DNA of 52,017 nt. Source: Ministeria vibrans ATCC 50519 (Eukaryota; Opisthokonta; Filasterea). Within the stretch, counting starts at the first letter, position 1. Each line of letters opens with the position of its first letter. The notes beneath the pieces are model-generated. The model saw nothing but the letters and a program-made list of their open reading frames with translations, made no database searches and was not told where the DNA came from. Positions 1-15,114 of the stretch are shown here, one piece after another. The DNA lies in the NCBI GenBank assembly GCA_943704425.1, contig CALSCP010000372.1, positions 1-52,017 of the forward strand, written 5' to 3'. The translations under genes and the position numbers were made by a program.

Positions 1-1560
<1,560 letters not shown>

Positions 1561-1844
1561 TGCTGTCGAAAAGAAGTCGTCGCACATGAGAAAGTCAAAT
1601 AAAAGTGCAATAATTTGCATTCAGCATTGGATCAATCAATTCGCGATTGATTTTCAAAAAGTTGGCCCTCTCGATTAATGTTGGGCCAAGCGAAAAAAAA
1701 CATTCATATAATAATAATAATAATACCCAACATAAGTCGACTGATACTTGATAGGGTGACGAGTTGACGAATGACAAATGACAAGTGACAGCAGACACAC
1801 GAGCTTGATGAATCATTATTATTCGATTTGTACTATTATACTGT

Positions 1845-2925
1845 TCACTTGATAAATTTTGACATGAATTTGCGATGAAAATCGGAGCGCAGCGTGTCGT
1901 TGATAAAGCGCTTCTCGTGAGACTCTGCAACGCCACGCGTGCAGTTCTTGAAGACCACGTCGTCATCCCAGCGCCGTTTCGCTCCAAACGACGACGATGC
2001 GCCTGCTGCAGCTGCGGCTGAGGCGTCGTCCTGGTTCAGCAGTGGGTTGCCTTGTAGCAGTGATTCTTGGCGCACGCGCTGTGTTTCCGCTGCTGCTTCA
2101 GCCAGTTTTTCTGCCTTTTCGCGCGCGCGCTCAGCCTTGATCTTCTCCAGTTCACGCATGAGCGCCTCGTGGTCATCTTCGTCGTCGTCACTGTCACTCT
2201 CACTGTCACTTTCCTCTCCACCCGTTGCTCGCACTGGCCCATTCGCGCCCGCTCCACCGCGACGCCCATCCACTCCATTGTCCTCCTCCTCCCCCTCCTC
2301 CCCTTCCTCCTCCACCTCCTCATCGTCGTCGTCGTCGTCATCTGCATCCAATGCTGCTGTTGCCTCGTCCACCAGTCGTAGCCGCTTGTTGTCATGGCTG
2401 TCGTCTCTGTGGTCTACTAATGCGTTTTGCTTCGAGGCGTTCCTCAAATGCTCCAAAATGTCCTCTACAGCAAAACAACACACACACAACAGGTCAGACA
2501 AGTCCGACTCCATGGCAAACGCACCGTCGTCTTCGCCACGGTCTCTCTTCTCCCGCACAATCCTCTCGCGCTGCTCAAGCTCCTTGCGAAAGTCACGCAC
2601 AGCCAGCTCGTCGCTTGTGCCCTGGCCCGGACGGCGTTCCTGCCAGCGAGTCAAAGAGAAGAGGAAACGAGAAAAAAAAAAAAAAAAAAAAAAAAAAAAG
2701 ACGACGTTTCAGTGGTTGCTGAGACGCGTCTGGGGATGTGGGTGGGAGGGAGTGCAGGGAATGGCAACGGGCGCATTGGCAAGGGCAGCAGCAGTCGGCA
2801 AAGGGCACCTTGAGCGTCAAGTGATGAGGCATGTCTTTGACACTGAACTGTTTGGACGCCGCGCTGTTTCGCGTCGTCTTGCCACCCTGCGCAGGTGTCC
2901 ATGTTGGACGATGTGCTGTCGTCAT
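1845..2925 (-). CDS. CWC15: Spliceosome-associated protein CWC15
   Basis: Exons 2925-2809 and 2639-1845, 303 aa. CWC15/Cwf15 is a core component of the PRP19-linked spliceosome. The N-terminus [15 protein letters not shown] matches the family start; [12 protein letters not shown] follows the splice; the C-terminus carries the hallmark [12 protein letters not shown] and then [15 protein letters not shown], ending like other family members. The middle is a long Asp/Glu-rich stretch and an Ala-rich stretch, making it longer than the human protein (229 aa). The intron has a pure T run (A run on the plus strand, 2672-2699) before its acceptor. A 30-nt in-frame GT..AG stretch around 2460-2490 reads LCVC.. 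and could be removed without changing frame; I keep it as coding for lack of evidence. Confidence 0.95.
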
Positions 2926-3111
2926 TCTAAAGCAAAGAAGTTTGTTTTATAATAGTTTATCATTATATCATATTAATAATTATTTATGATTTATCTGTTG
3001 CTTATAATACTCTCTCTCATTTGACATTTCTCATTTCTCAAAGTTTTTGACTTTTTGTAATTTGCTTAGTGTCACTATCGTCGCTTGCGACCGCCTTTGC
3101 TCAATATCAAG
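2926..3111. promoter_or_regulatory. Divergent intergenic region CWC15 / dehydratase
   Basis: 186 bp, AT-rich, between two start codons facing away from each other; the promoters of both genes and both 5' UTRs must fit here. I see no certain TATA box or known operator. Confidence 0.4.
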
Positions 3112-5220
<2,109 letters not shown>

Positions 5221-5291
5221 TCTGACTCACTGCCTCGTGTGCCCCTTTTTCTTTAAAATTATTATTTTATTTTTGACGTTTTATTTACTCT

Positions 5292-6533
5292 TTAAGCTTT
5301 GTACATTGGGGGTGATGAGAGCAGTGCGATTGTGTCTGTGTGTTTGTTCTGTGTGGCGAGTCGAAGTGCCTCGCGTCGGTCGTTTGCTGTCAAACTCGGG
5401 TCACTGATAAGCAAACGCACTATTTGAGAGTGACCCAGACGGGCGGCATCGAAGAAGGGCGCGTGGTTGTTGAGTGAGAGGTCTACGCGACCGTCGGCCA
5501 AAAGGAGACGCACGATAGACGGGTGGTTTTGTAGGGAGGCGCGTGAGAGGGCGGTCGTAAGCACACCCGATTGGACAGTGTCGCGTCGGTCGCAGAGTAG
5601 TGCGCGCGCCGTGTCAACGTGACCCTGGTTGCACGCCACCAAAAAGTCGCGCGTGTTTCCGCTGTTGGCATTGACACGCTTGTCGGACAAGAGGAGACGT
5701 ACCACTTCAGCGTGGCCATTTTGTGCGGCCATTCGGATGGGCTCGTCGCCACACGCGACAGGATTCACCCGCACGTCCGAGATGAGAAGCGCCACGGCCT
5801 TGGCGTGGCCATTAATAGCGGCCACGCGTAGCGCTGTGTTGCTGTCCACCGCCGGGTCGCATCGGCTGTCGTGCAGCAGCATGCGAAGAGTGTCAATGTG
5901 TCCACGCTCAGCCGCAAGCACGAGCGGCCAGCTGCCTTTGAGCGCCTGGCCCGACCGCGGATGGGCCAGCAACAGACGGACAATCTCCGTAGCACCCTCG
6001 GCGGCGGCCATCATCATGCTCTTGTGAATGGCTTCGACCGTGCTGGCGAGGGGATAGCGCAAGAGAACGCGAACGACGTCAACTTTTCCAAGCATTCCCG
6101 CGACCGCCAGAAGCGACGGCGTCGCCGTGGTCGGCAACGAGAGTGCCTCTGTGTAGCAAGGATACAGGGGTGCAGCGGTGTCAATGGAAGCGGACTCCAT
6201 GAGCGCCACAACGGACCGAAGTCGGCCCATAATGACTGCATTCTGGAGGATGAGTGTGAGCGAACGCAGCGAAACACAGCCGGCGAACAAGTCCTCGTGC
6301 TGCTCGAGTCTCCTGTCCCACGAGTCTGATGAGAGGAGGAACGCCTCGAGGATCTGGCACATCTTGTAGGAGGCGCCCTTCTCGGGCGTGGCGTTGAGAT
6401 GGTTTCGAAAGGAGTAGACGCCGTGCAATGCGGTTATTACAAACAGATCGGTGCACGTCCAGCGAAGCGCCACCGCGGTCTCCGGGTCGCACCGAGCAAC
6501 GATCATCTCCATCACCTCATAGGGGACGCGCAT
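5292..6533 (-). CDS. F-box-like ankyrin-repeat protein
   Basis: Single-exon gene, 413 aa. The first about 40 residues (VPYEVMEMIVARCD...LRWTCTDLF) look like a short F-box, which binds SKP1 in SCF ubiquitin ligases. The rest is a chain of ankyrin-like repeats of about 33 residues with the recurring pattern AA.NGHAEVVRLLLSD.RV, from about residue 140 to the end (TDTIALLSS). The repeats would bind a substrate. Intronless, unlike most neighbours, with a tail-to-tail spacing of only 71 bp to the dehydratase. Family members of this kind are often multicopy; the substrate is unknown. Confidence 0.8.
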   Translation of the reverse strand: MRVPYEVMEMIVARCDPETAVALRWTCTDLFVITALHGVYSFRNHLNATPEKGASYKMCQILEAFLLSSDSWDRRLEQHEDLFAGCVSLRSLTLILQNAVIMGRLRSVVALMESASIDTAAPLYPCYTEALSLPTTATPSLLAVAGMLGKVDVVRVLLRYPLASTVEAIHKSMMMAAAEGATEIVRLLLAHPRSGQALKGSWPLVLAAERGHIDTLRMLLHDSRCDPAVDSNTALRVAAINGHAKAVALLISDVRVNPVACGDEPIRMAAQNGHAEVVRLLLSDKRVNANSGNTRDFLVACNQGHVDTARALLCDRRDTVQSGVLTTALSRASLQNHPSIVRLLLADGRVDLSLNNHAPFFDAARLGHSQIVRLLISDPSLTANDRREALRLATQNKHTDTIALLSSPPMYKA

Positions 6534-6928
6534 CTTGATAAAGTATTAAAAGTGTGTGTGTGTGTGTGTGTGCGTGTGTGAAAGTAATGATCAGTAATTA
6601 TTATGTCTAATTGATGAGTCATGACTCATGAGAAGAACACATCAACACAATACACAACAAGTTGGCAGATCTCGTTGCCTCTCGATTCTCTATTATTTTA
6701 TTATTTTCTAAATAAGTTAATCTTAATTTCAGTTGCTGATAAAATTGATAGTGTTCTGATTTAAGGGTGAGATCACGATTATACCTGATTTGTCATAATA
6801 GTATGAATAATTTAAGAGTACAATTTATAATAATGTTACAATCGCTCCAGGAAAACGCACTCGGCAATCTCCTCCACCGTCGCAAAACAAAACAGAGCCA
6901 GACTACCCAGTAATAGGTTTTGAGATGG
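6534..6928. other. Intergenic region, nothing coding seen
   Basis: 395 bp, AT-rich, between two minus-strand genes. It holds a short imperfect GT tract just upstream of the ankyrin gene start and a TGAGTCATGACTCATGAG near-palindrome around 6613-6631. No open frame resembles a protein family. Confidence 0.5.
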
Positions 6929-7991
6929 CTAATTGATTGGTATTAATGGTGCTTCCTCGTCGACGCCATGATCACCGTGAAGATGGTGATCCTCGTAGTG
7001 GGGCGGGGGGGGCTCGGAGGATGCAAGTGCCTCGTTGTAGGTTGGGAGTGCGTCGGAAGAAGAGAGAAGCAGGTGAGGAGGAACTTCGACACGATTGCCC
7101 GAGGCAGTGCGCACGGCAGTCGCCATGGAACAACGCGACGCACTGCAAATGCTGATGGCGCTCGAAGTGTAGTTTGCAAGCGTGTCGAGCAGCTGGGTGC
7201 CCGCATCGACAAAGGCGCTCTTCGTGACGAGTGGACACATGTACACGTCGAGTGATACAAGCGGAGCACCCGAATTGTGAGCCAACTCGTGCACACTTAC
7301 GTCGGTCAGGCGACTGCAACCGCGCGCGTCCAGGCGATGCAGCTTGGGTAGCGGGCGAGTGCAGAGGGCGCGGATGCCGACGTCGCTAATGTCCGTGTAG
7401 GACATGCCCAAGTCCTCGAGCGACGTGCAACACGGCGCGTGAGCAATGTCTTGCAACAGACTATCGCTGATGCGACAACGTGTAAGATGGAGCAAGCGAA
7501 GGTGCTCGAGCTGCACGAGTGGCGCGACGCCCCTGTCGCCAATGTTGACACAGTAATCCAGCGAGACGGTCTCCAACAGAGGACACTGCTGCGCGAGTTT
7601 GCTCAACGCTTTGTCGCCCACCAGGTACGCTCGATCAATCGACACGTGGCGCAGCGAGGGGCAGTGCGTGGCAAAGGCCAGCAGTGCCTTGCTGTTCAAC
7701 TTGGTGCAGTTGCGCAGATCCAGACGGACAAGAGACCTGCCCACACCCGCCGCAACGGCTGCAAGCATCTTTGCACTGAGCTCTGAACAGGACTGCAGGC
7801 GTACCTCGCTTACGTTGCCAGGAAGCGCAGTTAAGGCGCCTAAACGAAACGAAGACCAAGTCAGACAAGTTCACACGTCAAAAAGAAATACGTTTCAGGT
7901 CAGCGTCGGTAGTTCGCTCGTTCACCGCATACAGACACCAACTATCCCGTGGACTAAATCGGCCGGCTCTTTCAACGCACACTTGAGGCAT
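6929..7991 (-). CDS. Leucine-rich-repeat (FBXL-type) protein with PPxY tail
   Basis: Exons 7991-7892 and 7839-6929, 336 aa. Residues about 45-240 are cysteine-containing leucine-rich repeats of the type seen in F-box LRR proteins: LVRLDLRNCTKLNSKAL, LRHVSIDRAYLVGDKAL, LETVSLDYCVNIGDRGV, LEDLGMSYTDISDVGI, LHRLDARGCSRLTDVSV. No convincing F-box is in the 45 residues before them. The C-terminal 60 residues are disordered and contain LPTYNEAL and PPPPHYEDHH, a PPxY motif of the kind bound by WW domains of NEDD4-family ligases. The upstream exon was found by phase and by the LRR-like continuation ALPGNVSEVRLQSC. Function beyond protein binding is unknown. Confidence 0.83.
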
Positions 7992-8100
7992 TTTTCAAAA
8001 ATAAAAAAGTGAAGACCTAACTATTCATAGTCAAGATCAACATTTCACCAACGTCCCCATCCGCCATCGACACGCTTTTTTGCTCTGAAATTGTGGCCGA

Positions 8101-9147
8101 ATGGCGGCCAAATTACGGCTACTGTTCTTTGGAACAGACCGGTTTGCCTCGACGATCTTGACGGACTTGGTGCGACGGTGTCGGGCAGTCGAGAGGGTCA
8201 CGGTCGCATGTCCAACCGATCATCGCGGCGTTCCCTGCGAAGTGGCCCGGTTTGCACGCGCCGAAGGGCTCGAAGAGATTCCTGTGAGCGGACGCAAAGG
8301 ATTGCAGCAGCTGGGGGCGCGCCAGACGTTTCCCTGGGACCTGGTGGTCGCCGCGAGTTTTGGCCATCTGATTCCGGAGCGCATCATTGAGCGCAGTCGC
8401 GAAGGGGCCCTCAACGTCCATCCGTCGCGCTTGCCACGGTGGCGTGGGGCAGCTCCCATTGCTCGTGCAATGCTTGCGGGCGTCGACGAGACCTGGATCA
8501 GCATTTGCGAGTTGTCACCGCGCAGATTTGATCATGGACGGATTCTCCTGGAACGACGAGTTGAGCTGCCCTCGCGCACCATGCACCACGAGGTGACAAG
8601 AAGACTTGCGGTCGAAGGAGGCGACTGCATCGTGACCGTCGTCAACGATTTGCATCGCTACCAGGCGAACAGCTGGGCACAGAGCGACGTGGACGTGGTC
8701 CACGCTCCAAAGCTGACGACGGCCGACGCACAAGTGCTATGGGAGACGGAGACACGCGAATCGGTCGCTCGACGCTTCTGTGCCGTCTCCGACTACTATC
8801 CTCTCTGGACCATGCCTGCGTGGCCAGGCGCCCCAAGTGAGCCTCTGCTCCTCTACGACCTTGACTTGTCCCTGCCCACTCCACTCTTCTTCCGCTCCCA
8901 CAGCAACCCCACCGCCTCTCCGCCACCCCACCGCCCCGGTACCATTGCCGCGTGTCGTACCAGTGAAAGTTCAACTGGCAGCGATGCTCATCACGGCCTT
9001 GCAATCGCCTGTGCCGACGGCTGGACCGTTTGGCGCGCCGCTCGTGTCCGCAGTCGCGCCCGTCTCCCCGCAAAACAATTTGCCATGGGCTACCTCAAAA
9101 TGTCCCATGTTGCCCGTGTATATTCTGTGCCCTCTGTACCATCATGA
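8101..9147 (+). CDS. MTFMT: Methionyl-tRNA formyltransferase
   Basis: Intronless, 348 aa. Transfers a formyl group from 10-formyl-tetrahydrofolate to initiator Met-tRNA, in eukaryotes in mitochondria (or plastids). The N-terminal fold starts LRLLFFGTDRFAST; the signature NVHPSRLPRWRGAAPI carries the expected Asn105 and His107, and Asp144 (FDHGRIL) completes the catalytic triad. The C-terminal half (about 205-348) is the weaker OB-like domain with a Pro-rich insert. There is little obvious mitochondrial presequence before the catalytic domain, so targeting is either within the first residues or starts from an unseen exon. Divergent to the LRR gene with only 109 bp between starts. Confidence 0.9.
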   Translation: MAAKLRLLFFGTDRFASTILTDLVRRCRAVERVTVACPTDHRGVPCEVARFARAEGLEEIPVSGRKGLQQLGARQTFPWDLVVAASFGHLIPERIIERSREGALNVHPSRLPRWRGAAPIARAMLAGVDETWISICELSPRRFDHGRILLERRVELPSRTMHHEVTRRLAVEGGDCIVTVVNDLHRYQANSWAQSDVDVVHAPKLTTADAQVLWETETRESVARRFCAVSDYYPLWTMPAWPGAPSEPLLLYDLDLSLPTPLFFRSHSNPTASPPPHRPGTIAACRTSESSTGSDAHHGLAIACADGWTVWRAARVRSRARLPAKQFAMGYLKMSHVARVYSVPSVPS

Positions 9148-9428
9148 GAGGCGTAAGCCAGTAAGAGAAATGCACAATGTACTCTGAATGTAATCTCGTT
9201 GAAAGAAACCATAATCAAGTAAAGAAAAGAGAGAACCCCAATTGTATTGGAAATGGAGACAAGAGCTGTAGTGGCTGGCGCTCAGTAGTCTGTCCCTTGA
9301 GTCCCTTCACCCTTGCTGAATACTGATTGTAAAAAAAAAAAAATGGCCGCAGACTCTCTATATCATCTGAGTAATAATTATTGTCTTTGCAATGTTGTGA
9401 TTTCACTTACTTGACAGTTTTTCTATTC

Positions 9429-12400
9429 ATGTCGGAACGACAAACCCCGCCACAACCGCAACATCCGGCGAGAGCGTCTCCCACGCGGCCTACAGCGCCC
9501 TCGGCGTCTCCGACAGCGCCCACCCCCGCCCCGGCGTCGGGCACAGCACCGCGGATATTGTTCCATCGCGGTGGCGTTCCCGTCGTGTTCCGCCAGTCGC
9601 CCTCTAGCGCCCCGCCCGGTCCCCACAGCGCCGCCTGTCCCCTCCACGTCCACCACGGCCACCCTCCCCACGGCCATTCGCACGCCCACCACCCCCACAG
9701 GCCCGCACAGCCACACATGCCGCCCACATCGCGACCGCAGCCACCGCGCTCCGCCTCCGCCTCCTCCCTGCCCCCACCCGCTCCAAAACAACGCAGCGCC
9801 ACAAGTATGATCCCCTCCTCTCCTTCCCACTCTACCCCGCTCCTTTCCTCTGGCCACCCGCTTAAGAGCATCTCACCGATTTTCCTTTTTTTTTTCTCTT
9901 CTCTCTCTCTCTTGACCTTCTTAGTCCTCAAAATGAGCCCTATTCTGCTTGTGGACCACGGCAACGACGGTGCTACCATCAGTTGGGAACACCCCGATCC
10001 CCAAAACAACGGCCAGTGGGAGTTTAGCGTTGAGGTGCGATCGCATTTTGCCACCGAACGAAAACTGCCGGAGTTTGTGGCACTCACCAGCGACGCCTGC
10101 ACCATGTCCTTTGGTCCTATGAAAGAGACGGAGACCTCGACAGTGATATCACCATCATCACCAGCATCGCCATCGTCGTTGTCTTCATCGACGGTTGCCA
10201 GCAGCGCTCCCAATGGCACCACAGTCAGAAAGGAACGGTTGCTGTGCACCGCCAAATTGTGCTTCCACATTCGACCCGGCCGTGAGCATCACATTCGCGT
10301 TCGCGCTCTTCTTGCAAAGTCGTCCAACAAAAGTACTGGTGATGCTGTCGGACAAGCAAGCAATGGTATCATTGACACGCGTACATTTTAATTCTGTGTC
10401 GGACTCGGATTGATTTTATGTGTGTGTCTGCGTTATTTTTTTTTTTCATTTCTTTTTTGCAGTTGTCATGTTCACAAGCAAACCCGCTGCTCCCGATGCA
10501 CCTCTCTCAATGGAACTGACGAGTCGAACCAAGAACACACTCACGCTCAAGTGGCCGCCCGTCGATCACAACGGCGACGCACTCAGCGCATACGAATTGT
10601 GGGGTTGCGACGTGAGCGACTGCGACAACAAAAACGACGCTGTTGTTGCTGATGAGGACCGCTACCCACTTGACAAATTTGTGTTGATCTGGACGGGTCT
10701 TGCGACGTCACAAAAGGTCAAAGAGATTGGCCTGAGCAGTGGTGGTGGAGAGGGGAAGGAGGGTGAGGAAGGCGGCGTTCGGTTGCGACCGTGTGGCACT
10801 TATGCGTTCCGATTGCGTGCCTCAAACTCGCTTGGTTGGGGCCCATTTGGTGTTGTAAGTGCGTTTACGACGTTTGCTGCGGCTCCCGATGCGCCTCTTG
10901 CGCCGCGCATTACCGCATGTGATGCGCACAGTATTGTCTTTGAATGGGACCCTGCGTGGGACAATGGGGCGCGCATCACTCTCTACGAGGTGCAAATGAA
11001 ACGCCATCATATCGACGAGCTCAGCGGAAGCGACAAGAAGGCGAAGAAAAAGTCGTCGGGGTCGGCGTCGTTGTCGTCGGTGTCTTTGTCGGGCGCGCAC
11101 ATGAGCTATGAGTCATGGGAGATTGTCTATGTGGGGTCGGATCTGCATGGACGCGTGGACCGTCTGCCGCGTTGCACGTCGTACCAGCTGCGCGTGCGCG
11201 CAACCAATCAGCGTGGTGTGGGACCGTGGTGTCAACCGGTTTCTTTGGCAAGCACGACGCGCGAGGCGCCGGGCGAGCCCCGTCGCTTGGGTCTAGTGGG
11301 GGACGCGCGTGTGGGTGAGATTGATGTGGGCTGGGAGGCGCCTCGCGATTTGGGTGGCTTTGAAGAGGAAGAGGACAGCAAGGGGAGCGGAGACCAGGGC
11401 GGGCACAAGCCCACGCTGTGGTATGTGTTGCAGTCGGACGATGCAGCGGGCGGTGAGTTTGTCAATGTGTACACAGGCTCCAACACGCAGTGTGCCGTCG
11501 AGCGGCTCACGCCTGGCCGTACCTACCGCTTTCGCGTTGCGTGTGCGCTGTCGCCCACGGCTCAGCTGGGTAAATGGTCTGCAATTGCCGAGTGTGCATC
11601 GCTTGCGACTGCTCCGCTGGCACCCTCGGGTGTCGCACTGGTCGAAATCTCAGCGTCCTCCATGAAGATCGTCTGGGATGCGCCCGTCTTGGACCCACTG
11701 GCGCCCGTGACGAGCTACCATGTTGTGTTTATGGATCGAGTGAGTGAAGAGACGCTCTTCGAGGACACGATTCCCGCCAGCAAGGCACTGGTGTCCTTTG
11801 AAGTGAACGAGCTGTGTGCCGCACACACGTACGGCGCCATGATGGCCGCGTGCAACAGCACCGGCGAGGGGCCCATGTCGCCGCTAGTGGAGGCGCGTAC
11901 GAGCCCCGCGGCACCCGAGGAGCCTCACGAGCTGGCACTGGTGTCGGCGGCGACTGCCTCGTCCGCTGTGCTTACCTGGAGTGTTCCGTACGACAATGGC
12001 TCGCCTGTGTCCGACTACCGCTGTGTTGTGACTCCCCACGAGAAATCGTTTACCGTCGAAATGGTGCACGAGCCTGTGCCCCAAGTGACCCTCTCGGGTC
12101 TTGCACCGGCCACCGAGTACAGTGTGTGTGTGCACGCAATCAACAACTATGGCACATCGGTGGCCTCCGAGCCACTAGTGTTTCGCAGCGACGTGTCTGC
12201 GCCCGGAGCCATTGATCACCTTCGGGTTGTGTCGCGCGACGAGACCTCGCTCGAGTTTGAGTGGAGTGCACCCGCTCACGACGGTGGCAGCCCCGTACGT
12301 CGCTATCTACTGCACGTGTCGCCTGCTCCTGCTGACGGTGCCACCGAACTGGCTGTTTTCGAGGCGCGGGCGCAACTGGACGGACTCATTGCGGCAACGT

Positions 12401-13533
12401 CCTACACGGTGCGTGTCGAGGCGGAGAACGAGCGAGGACTCGGGCCTCGCTCGGGACGTGTGGTGGCACGCACACTGGCACCACGACCCGCGCGCGCACA
12501 GGTTGAGGTACAACGCGTCACGCACAGTTCAGCGCGCCTGTCGTGGTCTATGGAAGCGAATGGCACTGGTGGTGGCGAGGCACTGAGCTACGAGGTGTTT
12601 GTGGCAAAGAGCGGCGAGCGACGACCACGCAGTGTCTATGACGGAGTGGAGCGACAGTGTACGGTGGGTGAGCTGCAGCCGCGCACTGTGTATGGGCTCT
12701 GTATTGTTGCGATTGGTGAGCGTGGGCGTGGTGAGCCGTCTGTTGCTGAGTTTGTGACGGCGCCTGTACCACTGCCGGCTGTGGCACAGGCGCCGACCTA
12801 TGTGCGCAAGGCGCGAGTGGTGCGGTGGCGACTCAGTAAGAAGGACGCGAGTGTACATATGCAGTACTGTGTGACGCGCCAGCGACGACACGGCTGGACG
12901 CATGTGGTGCGAGATGTGACCACGGACGAGCCACTGACGCGCATGGATGTACATCGTGTGTGGGAAGTGGAGAGGGAACGTGAGGGTACGGCTGTGGTGC
13001 AAGAGTTGAGTGGGGAGGTGAGTGAGTGTGCGCTGGATGGCACAGACGAGGAGGTGGAAGGCACACGCTGGCGGGTGCGTGTGATTGAGGTGGCCACAAC
13101 ACGCAAGTGGATGGTGGTGGGAAGAGAAGATGGAACCGGTCGAGGGGAGAAGAAGGCTGAAGAGGAAGGGGAGGAGGAGGAAGAGCCGGAGGAGGAGGAA
13201 GCGGAGAGTTGCGAGAAGGGAGAATGGATTGTGGAGGGCCGAGCAGAGCGACGGGAAGGACCTTGGAGTGATGCGTGTGTGGTGACTGCGGCGGTGGCTG
13301 AACCAGCTGAAAAGGCTGTCGCTGCCGTCAAGATGGAGCGGCTCCCTGAGACGCATGAAGAGGTTGCGCCCGCTCCCGTCATGACGCCAGTCCCTGCTTC
13401 CCAAAGACCATTGAAACAGAGCGCGTCTCCTGTCGACAGCGAAAAAGAAGCCGATGGAAATGGACTTGTGGTGGCACTCGTTGCGCTCGCGGTGTTTGTC
13501 GCTCTTGTCGCAGCGTTTGTACAACTTTTATGA
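9429..13533 (+). CDS. FNDC3-like tail-anchored fibronectin III protein
   Basis: Exons 9429-9804, 9925-10365, 10463-13533; 1295 aa. Order: Pro/His/Ser-rich disordered N-terminus (1-125), then about nine fibronectin type III-like modules (each opening with phrases such as PAAPDAPL, REAPGEPRRL, TAPLAPSGV, SAPGAIDHL and holding the core Trp and a Y.VRV-type strand), an acidic Glu-rich stretch (about 1200-1225), and a single hydrophobic helix GLVVALVALAVFVALVAA at the extreme C-terminus. This is the layout of animal FNDC3A/B, which are ER-anchored by their tail. Intron 1 (120 nt) is in frame and without stops, so it could be retained; its CT-rich end and CTTCTTAG argue for splicing. The first ATG of the frame is taken as start. 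Confidence 0.85.
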
Positions 13534-13735
13534 ACAATAGTATAATTGAAATATTTCCAACGTTGACTCTTGAAGAACAGTGAGAATACACATTACACAG
13601 AGACTTCTTGACGAATAACGTGTGCGACTGCCTCCTGAGAGCATTAAAGTGACAGTATGTGTGTGTATGTGTGCTGTACAAGGCGGTTACAAGGACGGGC
13701 GGCCGTTGGTTCGCGGCACTCTAACGGCCGTTGGC

Positions 13736-14022
13736 TCACGGCTCAGCTGTGGCGGTCTCGCGACGGATCTCTCGCACCACAGCCGCCAGTGCCTCGGGAT
13801 TGACGCCCATTTCACACAGCGAGACGCACAACGACAGTGACTCCGAGTCCAGGCCGGTATTCAGCAACTGAGACATCTCAGTGAGGACTGAACGCGCGAG
13901 AGAGAGTTTTCTGTTTCAGTTTCAAAAAAAGCGCGCGCAGACGTTATTCGTTTACTCTCCATGGCCTCCTTCGCTTCCGTGACGCGTTTTGCCGCTTCAG
14001 AGTCGTTCTTCTTGCTAGACAT
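13736..14022 (-). CDS. MZT1: MOZART1, gamma-tubulin complex subunit
   Basis: Exons 14022-13956 and 13887-13736, 72 aa. MZT1 is a tiny helical protein that binds the N-termini of gamma-tubulin complex proteins and is needed for microtubule nucleation. Recognised by [19 protein letters not shown] and then [17 protein letters not shown], the core of the family; the N-terminal helix (EAMEILTEMSQ) is restored exactly across the 68-nt intron. Length is normal for the family. Convergent with the FNDC3-like gene and divergent to the DJ-1 gene. Confidence 0.96.
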
Positions 14023-14171
14023 CACAAGCTCGAAAGAAAAAAAAAAGTTTTTCCTTTTGAGAGTTGTCTTTGATTTTTCATTTTTGAGTGAATAATGAGA
14101 ATAATGATGAATAAATCGTTTAATTTCATTAATTTTCATTTTTGTTTGTTTGTTGTCTCAATCTTTCGCCC

Positions 14172-14978
14172 ATGTCGAGAATCCTCATTGTTGTGACGTC
14201 CAACGACGCGCTTGGTAGCACGGACAAGAAGACTGGCGTGTGGCTGGAAGAGTTTACGACGCCGTACTACAAGATGGTGGAGTGCGGCGCACAGTGCACC
14301 GTTGCCTCTCCCAAGGGCGGCGCAACGCCCATCGACGCCGGCTCGCTGACGGACGACTCTCAGACGGAGAGCACGCGTCGGTATGCCAAGGATGACGCGG
14401 CGCAGGCGACGCTTGCTGCGACAGTGAAGCTCTCGTCGGTGTCGGTACGTCTGTCACCGCAACACACACAACTGTTCATCATCATAATAATGCACAACAG
14501 GTCGATGACTTTGACGGCCTCTTCTACCCTGGCGGACACGGTCCACTGTGGGACCTAGCGACCGACGCGACGTCGCTTTCGCTCATCAGTGCGTTTCTGG
14601 CGGCACACAAGCCGGTGGCGGCGGTGTGTCACGGCCCGGCGGTCCTCGTCAACGCGCTGCTCGACGGCAAGCCCGTTGTCGACGGAAAGAACGTCACGGG
14701 CTTCTCCAATGCTGAGGAGGATGTCGTTGGTCTCACTTCGGTACAACCGAGAGCTGTTGCTTTCTTTGACTATATTTAATACATCGTGTCTTTTTTTGTT
14801 CTAGGTGGTGCCCTTCCTTCTCGAAGACGCTCTCAAGGAGAAGGGCGGTCACTACAGCAAGAACGAAGAAGGCATTTTCAAGCCACACTGTGTCACGGAC
14901 GGCAATCTCGTCACCGGCCAGAATCCAGGCTCATCCGAACTCGTTGCCGATGCCCTTCTCTCACTCCTCAAAAAGTAA
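14172..14978 (+). CDS. DJ-1/PfpI superfamily protein
   Basis: Exons 14172-14444, 14501-14740, 14805-14978; 228 aa. Class I glutamine-amidotransferase-like fold with the nucleophile el elbow AAVCHGPAVL (Cys134, His135), the glycine-rich YPGGHGPLWDL, and the N-terminal GVWLEE glutamate. This resembles the Hsp31/HchA and related bacterial DJ-1 relatives, credited with methylglyoxal or glyoxal handling and stress protection. The exact subfamily and substrate are not decidable here. Introns are 56 to 64 nt, and the phases match. Confidence 0.9.
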
Positions 14979-15078
14979 ACGCAGCTTGTTCTCGTGTCTC
15001 TCTTTGTGTCCAGAATCCATACTTATCCGAACTCTTTACCGATACCTCAAAAAAGCAGAAACGCAGTTTGTTTCTCTC

Positions 15079-15110
<32 letters not shown>

Positions 15111-15114
<4 letters not shown>

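Noticed and set aside
1939-2952. 337-aa Ser-rich plus-strand frame
   Set aside because: Antisense of CWC15; the runs of Ser mirror the Asp/Glu-rich codons of the real gene.
12529-13524. 331-aa open frame on the minus strand
   Set aside because: It lies antisense to the fibronectin III modules of the plus-strand gene, whose frame is supported by domain motifs; the antisense frame is His/Arg/Ser-rich with no family likeness.
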